12,473 nt of DNA, taken from the NCBI GenBank assembly GCA_021828085.1, contig JAKATE010000047.1:1-12473 (forward strand), read 5' to 3'. Both the position numbers and the translations under genes were made by a program. This DNA comes from Thermoplasmata archaeon. Its GTDB lineage: Archaea; Thermoplasmatota; Thermoplasmata; Lutacidiplasmatales; UBA184. Shown here one piece after another: positions 1 through 5,905 of the stretch. A model generated the notes under the pieces. It did no database searches, was not told the DNA's origin, and saw nothing but the letters and a program-made list of their open reading frames with translations. How positions within the stretch are numbered: position 1 is the first letter of the stretch; each line of letters begins with the position of its first letter.

Positions 1-556
1 GCTCCGGTCCGCAGGTCCAGAGGGCATCGAAATCCCCCTCCTCGAGCCGTCGTTCCACGAGCCCGGTGACGAACCCCTTCTCGCCTAGGGAGCCGTCGTC
101 GGTGGAGAGGAGGAGCTCCGCTCCCGGGATCCGCGCGAAGCGCTCCCGGAAGAGCAGTTCCTCTCCCCGGGTGGCTCCCAACGCGACCGTGACCCGGCTC
201 CCCCGGGCCGCCGCCGCCTCCGCGGCCGGGGCGAGAACGGCGGCCCCCGAGCCCCCGGCGACCACCAGGACGCGTTCCGGGGAGAGGTCGAAGCTGTTCC
301 CGTACGGCCCCCGGAGGCCGACCCGGGCACCGGGCTTGAGGTCGAGCACCCGGCGCGTGGTGAGCCCCATGGCCTTGATGGTGACGGCCTTCTGCGGGCC
401 TTCCACCTGGGAGAGCGACATGGGGAGCTCGTCCTCCCCGGGAAGCCATAGCATCACGAACTGCCCCGGAAGGGCCGGCGGGAGGTAAGGGAAGACCAGG
501 GTGACGGTGGAAGGGGTCTCCCGGACCACCTCCACCAGCGAAGCGAGGACACGCAC
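1..556 (-). CDS. pyrK: Dihydroorotate dehydrogenase electron-transfer subunit PyrK (partial, C-terminus beyond the left edge)
   Basis: This is the FAD/2Fe-2S subunit that passes electrons from dihydroorotate oxidation in class 1B PyrD to NAD+ in de novo pyrimidine synthesis. The 185 visible residues read PGQFVMLWLPG (30-40), the flavin-binding PMSLS (45-49), GLRGPYGNSF (80-89), the nucleotide-binding AGGSGAAVLAP (100-110), STDDGSLGEKGF (151-162) and a final CGPE (182-185). These occur in the order expected for PyrK. The C-terminal segment that should hold the 2Fe-2S cysteines lies outside the window. The start is a GTG at 556-554. The frame has a stop at 583-581 and no other start between. 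An AT-rich GACTAATC (minus strand, 579-586) is centred about 27 nt upstream, which suits leaderless transcription; I see no Shine-Dalgarno. It lies downstream of the beta-helix gene, away from its partner pyrD. Family assignment is firm; the start is likely. Confidence 0.9.
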   Translation of the reverse strand, partial: MRVLASLVEVVRETPSTVTLVFPYLPPALPGQFVMLWLPGEDELPMSLSQVEGPQKAVTIKAMGLTTRRVLDLKPGARVGLRGPYGNSFDLSPERVLVVAGGSGAAVLAPAAEAAAARGSRVTVALGATRGEELLFRERFARIPGAELLLSTDDGSLGEKGFVTGLVERRLEEGDFDALWTCGPE

Positions 557-578
557 GGACGCGGCAGGGACCGGGCCC

Positions 579-586
579 GATTAGTC
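579..586 (-). promoter_or_regulatory. Candidate TATA box of pyrK
   Basis: The minus strand reads GACTAATC in otherwise very GC-rich DNA, centred about 27 nt upstream of the pyrK GTG at 556. This is the expected distance from an archaeal TATA box to the start site of a leaderless transcript. It is judged by position and composition only. Confidence 0.4.
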
Positions 587-633
587 TTGCCGTTCTCCCG
601 GCCCGGGGAGGGGAAAGGGCCCCCCACCCGGGC

Positions 634-663
634 GGCCCGCCTCCCTCCGGGGAGCGGCGGGCC
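634..663. repeat. GC-rich inverted repeat downstream of the beta-helix gene
   Basis: GGCCCGCC (634-641) and GGCGGGCC (656-663) are perfect 8-bp complementary arms. The 14-nt interior contains a nested CTCC/GGAG. The hairpin begins about 12 nt after the stop codon of the surface-protein gene. No T-run follows on the minus strand, so it is not a typical archaeal terminator. It could still stabilise or pause the transcript before pyrK. Confidence 0.4.
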
Positions 664-675
664 TTCGCTCGGTCG

Positions 676-3600
676 TTACTGCGCGGGTGGCTCCGGGGGG
701 GTTGCTCCCTTGCCCGGTTCACCGGAGGCCGGGGGGGCCTCCCCACCGCCCGGTGAGGGGCCGGGGGCTACCGAGGTGGGAGTGGTCGGGGGAGGTCCGC
801 TCCAGCCGGGGGGCGAGGTCTCCTTCGCCGGGCGGCGCCCACGGGTCCAGCCGATGAGGGCCAGGATCGCCAGGACGATGACCACGGCGATGAGCGCCCA
901 GTCGAGGCCGCTCAGACCCGAGGGGCTGCTGGTGGTGGGGGGGGTGCTCGGTGTCGGCTTGGTGAACTGTATGGAGACGCTTGCGGGGGAGCCCGACACG
1001 CTGAACGAGCCGGAGCTGGGCGTCGAGTTGTACCCCGCGACGCTCCCCACGGTGTAGTAGTAGAACCCGCCGGCCAGGTCGAGCGAGAGGCCCGAGGTGG
1101 TCCCGACGAGCGTGGTGGCCTTCACGACGACCCCGTTCTGGGTGAGCCCGCTCACCGTGATCGACCAGCTCTGTCCCGAGGGGAGGCCGGTCTCGCCGAA
1201 GCTCACCGCGTAGCTCGCCGCGAAGCTGACGTCCAGCTGGACCGGCCCGTCCAGCACGCTCAGCGTTCCGTTCGGAGGAGCGACGAAGCCCGACACCGGC
1301 CCCACCGAGTAGCGGTAGGTCCCGTTGGGCTGGCTGAAGGTGATCGGTCCGGTGAGGTTGGTGAGGGTGGTGGACCCCAGCGTGACCGACCAGTTCGTCC
1401 CGGAAGGGAGCCCGAGCGGCACGAACGTCACGGCGTAGACCACCGGGGTGAAGGTCACGGTCAGGTTGACGTCCGCCCCGTTCACGGTGACGCCCCCGCC
1501 GGAGGCGCGGTAGCCGTTCACCAGGAGCGGACGGTAGCTCCAGGTCCCGTTCGCCGCGGGGAGGCTGAGGAGCGTGCCGTTACCGGTCACGTTGGCGTTC
1601 GCGTAGGAGATGCTCACGCCCCAGCTGGTCCCCGTGGGGAGGCCGACCTCCGCGAAGGTGACGGTGTAGTTCACGATCCGGAAGTAGACGGGGATGACGA
1701 TGTTCGCCTGCTGGTAGGTGCCGTTGCCCGAGGCCTGGGTCGGGCGATAGCCGGCGATCCCCCCCACGGTGTACGAGTACGCGGTCCACGCGCCGTTGGC
1801 CTGGAGGTAGGCCAGGGAGGCGCCGGTGCCGGAGAGGAGCGTACCGTTGATGGTGATCGACCAGGGGGTGCCGGCGGGGAGCCCGTACTCCACGAAGGTG
1901 ATGGTGTGCTCGCTCCAGGCCTTCATGAGCGGATAGTGGTCGACGGCGATCCCGGCGGCGATGACGTACGGGGTGTCCCCGATGCCGTCGGAGCCCGGGA
2001 CGTTCTGCCCGGGTCCCTTGAAGTTGTCCTTCCCCGTGTACGCCGACCAGTAGTTCCCTCCGATGGGGTAGGAATCGTTCCAGCGGTTCGCGCTGCTGCT
2101 CCCCTTGAAGAGGACCGGGCCGTCCCGGATGAAGTTGTTGTGGTAGGCGAGCAGTCCGGTCGAGTTGTTGAGGGAGAAGGCCCAACTGTCCGCCGCGAGC
2201 CGGTTCCCCACGAGCTGGATCGCGGAGGAATTGTTGAGCTCGAACCCCCAGTAGGAGTTGGACAGGTCGTTGCCCACGGCGGTGATGTTCTGCGAACTGT
2301 CGATCGCCAGTGCGTAGCCGCCGGCCCCCGAGTCGTTGTTCCCGTTCAACACCAGGTTCAGCGAGGAGTACACCCAGAGCGCGTAGCCCTTCGACCCGGT
2401 GAAGTGGTTGTCCGCCACGTTTCCTCCGAGGTCGTAAGCGAAGTAAGCCGCGTCCGCCGTGTCCGAGGTGGCGGTGTTGTTGACGACCGTCAAGGAGTTG
2501 ATGCCCCAGAGGTCAAGGGAGATGTTGTCCCCGTTCAGGTTTGAATCGCTCACGAGCGCTTGCGCCGTGTAGTACGGATAGACCCCGAAGGCGCTATCGG
2601 GGGTCGACACGTTGACCACGCTGAACGAGGCCTCGTAGTCACCCCAGACCGCGTACTCCCATCCCTGGAAGTACGAGTCCTGGAGCCGTACCCGGGCGGA
2701 AGCGTAGTCCCCGAAACCCGAGGCCGAGCTCCGGGAGGCGCTTCCCGTCGGGGCCCATGGGCCATAAGCCCGAACCCCCGCGATGGAGACGTTCCCGATG
2801 TACTCGGTGTAGATCCCGTAATCGGTGATGGAGCGCAGGGTGGTGTCCTGGATCGTTACGGAGCCCGTCCAGATGGACTCGACCCCGTAGTCCGCGCCGG
2901 TGAAACTGCCCCCCCAGACCTGGAGTTGCGAGCTGTACTGATCGTAGATGCCCGCGCTGCTGCTGAAGTACGTCGCCGGGTCGTGGAACGTCACGTTGTC
3001 GAAGCGGACCATCCCGTCGGAGGAGTCCTCGTAGCTCCCGTAGCTGAGGTCCCAGAGATGGGTACCGTTCACGGAGACCGCAGCCGTGTACTCGGTGTAG
3101 ATCCCGTATTCGGCATAGCTCAAGTTCCCCCCCTCCACGGTGAGGGAGGACGAGCCCACCGCGTAGATGTCCACCGAGCCCGATACGTTCGTGGTGGAGA
3201 TGTTGACCCCTTCGAGCAGGACGGGCGCGAGGGCATAGTAGGCGTAGATCCCGTACTCGTTGCCCACGTTCTCCCCGCCGATGACCGTACCCCCTCCCTC
3301 CAGGTAGACCCCCACGCCGGAGGTGGCGTAGGAGACGTTGTCCGCTAGGAAGGCGACCGCCGAGATTGGGCCGTAGGTATAGATCGGATAGTCCGAGTGG
3401 CCCAGCTCCGAATGGCTCAGCCGGAGGTTGGAGCTGTACTCCACGAGGGCCGCGTAACCCGTGGAGTAGGTGAGGTTGAGGGAGGAGAGGGTGACGTTCG
3501 TGGCTGCGTAGGTGTAGAGCCCAGAGTTGTGGCCCGAGGCGTTGATCCCCGCACCGACAACGTTGGAGGTGTAGGAAAGATAGATCCCATAGGTGTAGAG

Positions 3601-4527
3601 GGACGATGGATAGTTCAGCTGGAGGGAATCATGGTAGAGGCTGGCGTTTTCCACCCCTTGGAAATAGAGGGCACGGTAATCGTGCTCGGCATAGTTGTCC
3701 GTGACATTGAGGAAGGAGGAGCCCTCCGCAAAGATGGCGTAACTGTTCGAGTCGTTCACCGAGTTCGAGAGGAGGGTCACCCCGGTGGTCTGGTAGAGGA
3801 AGATGGCGTTGGAGTCCCCCGAAACGTTGTTCCCGCGGATATAGGCGTGGACGGAATCCAGAACCGAGATCGCGCCGAATCCGTACGTCGTGGGCACCCG
3901 GTAGGCGAGATCCCCGACGATCGCGGAGCCGGTGACCTGGTCGAGTTGGACCCCGTGGCTCGCGCTGAGGTTGTCATCCTGCACGCGGACCGAGCTGCTC
4001 TGGAAGACATGGACCCCATAGGACCCCCCCGAGGCCAGGGTGCTGTTCCCCACGGTGACCCCTGTGGAGTTTCCGATCTGGACGGCCGTGCCCGCCCTGG
4101 CGAAGTCCCTGGAGGTGATCTGGTTGAGGGTCGCGGTGGCGGAGGAGTTCACACTGATCGCGTGGGTGGCGTTGGTGATGAGAAAGTCGTTCACCTGGAC
4201 GTCCGAGACGGTCAGCAACGTGAGCGCGCTCGCGCCCGCTCCGGTCGAGTTGAGGTCGTGTCCGGCCCCGTTGAGGACGCTGCCGTTACGCTCGTCCACA
4301 ATAGTGCCGTTCATGTCGGCCGTGAGGGTGTAGGTGTTCCCGGAGACCGAGATCGGGGCCGTGTTGGTGCTCAGCGATCCGTCCGGTAGGATGGTGACAT
4401 GGACCACACCCCCTGCCGGATGCGCCGGGGCAGCCGAGGCGTTGGGCACCCCCGCGAGGACCAGGGCCAGAAGGACCAGGACGATCGTCGAGAGACGGGG
4501 CGCGGCTCCGCGGAGCAGGCTGACCAT
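676..4527 (-). CDS. Giant secreted, membrane-anchored parallel beta-helix (NosD-like) surface protein with four GLPxGxxW repeats
   Basis: The protein has 1283 residues. A signal peptide spans about 1-32, with a hydrophobic stretch at 14-26 and probable cleavage after ASA. Residues about 50-813 form a long right-handed parallel beta-helix of Asn/Ser/Tyr-rich coils with recurrent YGIY motifs (for example at 313, 425, 474 and 570). A NosD-type closing module at 814-868 contains GGNYWSAYTG, DGIGDTPY and DHYPLM. Four beta-sandwich-like repeats start at 874, 954, 1031 and 1106, each with a Y-x-V/I-x-F...GLPxGxxW signature. A Thr/Pro linker, one transmembrane helix (about 1208-1228), an RGRR stop-transfer signal and a 55-residue Pro/Gly/Ser-rich tail, probably cytoplasmic, complete it. 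About 40 N-x-S/T sequons suggest heavy glycosylation outside the cell. The ligand is unknown: such folds bind or cleave polysaccharides or act as adhesins, and I see no catalytic site I can name. ATG 4527 fits the signal peptide and has an AT-rich element 27 nt upstream. Confidence 0.88.
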   Translation of the reverse strand: MVSLLRGAAPRLSTIVLVLLALVLAGVPNASAAPAHPAGGVVHVTILPDGSLSTNTAPISVSGNTYTLTADMNGTIVDERNGSVLNGAGHDLNSTGAGASALTLLTVSDVQVNDFLITNATHAISVNSSATATLNQITSRDFARAGTAVQIGNSTGVTVGNSTLASGGSYGVHVFQSSSVRVQDDNLSASHGVQLDQVTGSAIVGDLAYRVPTTYGFGAISVLDSVHAYIRGNNVSGDSNAIFLYQTTGVTLLSNSVNDSNSYAIFAEGSSFLNVTDNYAEHDYRALYFQGVENASLYHDSLQLNYPSSLYTYGIYLSYTSNVVGAGINASGHNSGLYTYAATNVTLSSLNLTYSTGYAALVEYSSNLRLSHSELGHSDYPIYTYGPISAVAFLADNVSYATSGVGVYLEGGGTVIGGENVGNEYGIYAYYALAPVLLEGVNISTTNVSGSVDIYAVGSSSLTVEGGNLSYAEYGIYTEYTAAVSVNGTHLWDLSYGSYEDSSDGMVRFDNVTFHDPATYFSSSAGIYDQYSSQLQVWGGSFTGADYGVESIWTGSVTIQDTTLRSITDYGIYTEYIGNVSIAGVRAYGPWAPTGSASRSSASGFGDYASARVRLQDSYFQGWEYAVWGDYEASFSVVNVSTPDSAFGVYPYYTAQALVSDSNLNGDNISLDLWGINSLTVVNNTATSDTADAAYFAYDLGGNVADNHFTGSKGYALWVYSSLNLVLNGNNDSGAGGYALAIDSSQNITAVGNDLSNSYWGFELNNSSAIQLVGNRLAADSWAFSLNNSTGLLAYHNNFIRDGPVLFKGSSSANRWNDSYPIGGNYWSAYTGKDNFKGPGQNVPGSDGIGDTPYVIAAGIAVDHYPLMKAWSEHTITFVEYGLPAGTPWSITINGTLLSGTGASLAYLQANGAWTAYSYTVGGIAGYRPTQASGNGTYQQANIVIPVYFRIVNYTVTFAEVGLPTGTSWGVSISYANANVTGNGTLLSLPAANGTWSYRPLLVNGYRASGGGVTVNGADVNLTVTFTPVVYAVTFVPLGLPSGTNWSVTLGSTTLTNLTGPITFSQPNGTYRYSVGPVSGFVAPPNGTLSVLDGPVQLDVSFAASYAVSFGETGLPSGQSWSITVSGLTQNGVVVKATTLVGTTSGLSLDLAGGFYYYTVGSVAGYNSTPSSGSFSVSGSPASVSIQFTKPTPSTPPTTSSPSGLSGLDWALIAVVIVLAILALIGWTRGRRPAKETSPPGWSGPPPTTPTSVAPGPSPGGGEAPPASGEPGKGATPPEPPAQ
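961..1908 (-). repeat. Four tandem GLPxGxxW domains within the surface protein
   Basis: Four consecutive units encode residues 874-953, 954-1030, 1031-1105 and 1106-1189, of 75 to 84 residues each. Their openings are ITFVEYGLPAGTPWSI, VTFAEVGLPTGTSWGV, VTFVPLGLPSGTNWSV and VSFGETGLPSGQSWSI. Each also has an aromatic Y-S/R-Y-x-V or equivalent strand in its second half, often followed by a Gly-Tyr or Gly-Phe. I recognise the unit from many Thermoplasmatota secreted proteins. It probably acts as a stalk holding the beta-helix away from the membrane. DNA identity between units is low, so the duplications are old. Confidence 0.8.
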
Positions 4528-4549
4528 GCATCATCGACGCGAAAGTCGT

Positions 4550-4558
4550 CTATTTGAT
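4550..4558 (-). promoter_or_regulatory. Candidate TATA box of the beta-helix surface-protein gene
   Basis: The minus strand reads ATCAAATAG, centred about 27 nt upstream of ATG 4527. It is the only AT-rich stretch near the start. No Shine-Dalgarno precedes the ATG. Both points fit a leaderless transcript and suggest that the gene has its own promoter rather than depending on read-through from pyrD. Confidence 0.45.
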
Positions 4559-4638
4559 GGTTGGTGCGGTGCACCGGCCCCCCACCTCCTGGTCCCCAAG
4601 GGTAATCCACCTCCCCGTCCTCCCGTCCCGGGGGGCAG

Positions 4639-4857
4639 ATGCGTCCCTCTCATCCCTGCTCGATCTGCGGACATCCGACCCCCGAGGCATGTCGGAGCGC
4701 GACAGCGGACCTCCCCCTGGCCCTGCGAGAGAGGTGTCTGGGCTGCGGCTGCCCCTGTCGCGCGTCCCGGGAGATCCTTCAGGGTTCCGGGCTTGGGCCG
4801 CACGGACCCGGCCGGGGTCCGCCAGGGCCCGCTTCACCCACCAGCCGTGAACTCTGA
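4639..4857 (+). CDS. Possible small Cys-rich (zinc-ribbon-like) protein, uncertain
   Basis: This 72-residue reading frame lies in the 408-nt gap between the surface-protein gene and pyrD, on the opposite strand from both. It encodes CSICG (7-11), C18, then CLGCGCPC (33-40): seven cysteines in the first 40 residues, in a CxxC-x22-CxxC spacing that could bind one zinc ion. The C-terminal half is low-complexity Gly/Pro/Arg. Against it, wobble-position GC is only about 70 percent, clearly below the neighbouring genes, there is no convincing Shine-Dalgarno, and no TATA element sits at -27. It may be a small DNA- or RNA-binding zinc protein, or a chance frame. I do not recognise a family. The rest of the gap (4559-4638 and 4858-4935) holds nothing I can identify beyond C- and G-runs. 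Confidence 0.25.
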   Translation: MRPSHPCSICGHPTPEACRSATADLPLALRERCLGCGCPCRASREILQGSGLGPHGPGRGPPGPASPTSREL

Positions 4858-4935
4858 ACGCGATGAGGGAGGCCACCGACCCCGGAGAGGGCCCCCCCGG
4901 GTACCGTAGCGAAGAACGGCCCCCGGGGGGACCGG

Positions 4936-5850
4936 TCACCGGGGGTGGGCCATGCCGCAGGCTTCCGAGACGCTCGCCAGGCCTCCCCGTTCGATCTCCT
5001 CCTCGAGCCCGGCGGCGATGCGCCCCAGAACGGAGATCCCGTGGGTGGACACCGCGGTTCCCACCTGGACCGCGGAGGCACCGGCCAGGATGTATTGGAA
5101 CGCGTCGCGGGCGCTCCCGATCCCTCCAACGCCCACGATCGGTATCCGGACCCGTTCGTAGATCGACCAGACGCACGCCAGTCCCACCGGGAGGATGGCC
5201 GGCCCGCTGAGTCCTCCGGTAGCGTGCGCCAGGATGGGCCGCCGGAGCGTCGGGTCGATGGCCAGCGCGCGGACCGTGTTGATCGCGGTGATGGCGTCGG
5301 CCCCGGCCTCCTCGGCGGCCTCGGCGAGGCCCGCCGGATCGTGGGTGTTGGGAGTGATCTTCGCCCACACCGGGAGGCTCACGGCCGACTTCGTCGCCCG
5401 CACCACCGCCCGGACCTCCTCGGGGTCCTGTCCGAGCTCGCTGCCGTACCCCTGGGCGTGCGGGCAGGAGAGGTTCAGCTCGAGCGCGACCACGCCTGTG
5501 CGCTCCATGGCCCGGGCGAGCCGGGAGAACTCCTCGGCATCCTTGCCGAAGATGCTTCCTACGAGCGGGGCACCCGAGGAGCGTGCCTGGGCGATCTCCT
5601 CCGGGTAGCGGTCGATCCCGGGATTGGGGAGACCCATGGCGTTGAGCATCCCCCATTCGCCCAGGCTCTCGACGGTGGGGTTAGGGTAACCTTCCCTCGG
5701 GGAGAGGCCGATGGACTTGGTGACCACCCCTCCGGCGCCGGCCCGGTAGGCCTCTGCCATGGACCGGCCGCTCTCCCCCCAGATGCCCGAGGCGAGCAGC
5801 ACCGGGTTGCGGAAGGGGACGCTCCCGACCCGCGCGGTCCCATCGACCAC
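4936..5850 (-). CDS. pyrD: Dihydroorotate dehydrogenase, catalytic subunit (class 1B, PyrD)
   Basis: This cytosolic FMN enzyme oxidises dihydroorotate to orotate in de novo pyrimidine synthesis and works with PyrK. Numbered from GTG 5850 (304 residues), it shows NPVLLASG (15-22), GGVVTKSI with FMN-contacting Lys45, MLNAMGLPNPG (68-78), NLSCP with catalytic Cys129, VWAKITPN with Lys164, AINT (189-192), GGLSGPAI (212-219), the phosphate-binding IVGVGGI (238-244) and VQVGTA (261-266). Cysteine rather than serine as the base marks class 1 enzymes, and PyrK elsewhere in the window supports 1B. I prefer GTG 5850 over the in-frame ATG at 5877. It puts the NP motif at residue 15, as is usual, and lies 27 nt from the shared TATA-like element, whereas ATG 5877 would sit inside that element. 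The gene is divergent from clpB. PyrK is about 4.4 kb away instead of adjacent. Confidence 0.95.
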   Translation of the reverse strand: MVDGTARVGSVPFRNPVLLASGIWGESGRSMAEAYRAGAGGVVTKSIGLSPREGYPNPTVESLGEWGMLNAMGLPNPGIDRYPEEIAQARSSGAPLVGSIFGKDAEEFSRLARAMERTGVVALELNLSCPHAQGYGSELGQDPEEVRAVVRATKSAVSLPVWAKITPNTHDPAGLAEAAEEAGADAITAINTVRALAIDPTLRRPILAHATGGLSGPAILPVGLACVWSIYERVRIPIVGVGGIGSARDAFQYILAGASAVQVGTAVSTHGISVLGRIAAGLEEEIERGGLASVSEACGMAHPR

Positions 5851-5873
5851 GGGCCGTTGCACCCCGTGAGCGT

Positions 5874-5881
5874 ACATATAC
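5874..5881. promoter_or_regulatory. Shared bidirectional TATA-like element of pyrD and clpB
   Basis: ACATATAC (plus strand) is the only AT-rich tract in the 55-nt spacer between GTG 5850 and ATG 5906. Its centre is about 28 nt from each start codon, and it reads as a TATA-like sequence on both strands. This geometry fits two divergent leaderless transcripts from one TBP site. The assignment is positional only. Confidence 0.5.
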
Positions 5882-5905
5882 CTGCGGCGGGTGACGGCCC
5901 TTCCC

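Noticed and set aside
814..2120. Possible copper/nitrous-oxide role suggested by the NosD-like module
   Set aside because: NosD-type caps occur on many archaeal surface beta-helix proteins. No NosZ, NosF or NosY homologue or copper-binding motif is in the window.
1906..4389. Several plus-strand frames of 200-330 codons opposite the surface-protein gene
   Set aside because: They are Val/Gly/Arg/Asp-rich shadows of the repetitive beta-helix codons, with no start signals or motifs.
4892..4930. C7 and G6 runs that could pair as a terminator after pyrD
   Set aside because: The arms are single-base runs of a kind common in this DNA, and there is no T-run. I could not support a specific structure.
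5851..5877. ATG 5877 as the pyrD start
   Set aside because: It overlaps the TATA-like element and adds nine residues not expected before the first conserved strand. It remains possible, so it is noted as the alternative.
5891..5905. Upstream GTG as the clpB start
   Set aside because: ATG 5906 gives the N-terminus normal for ClpB and lies at the right distance from the TATA-like element. The GTG would add only five unconserved residues.
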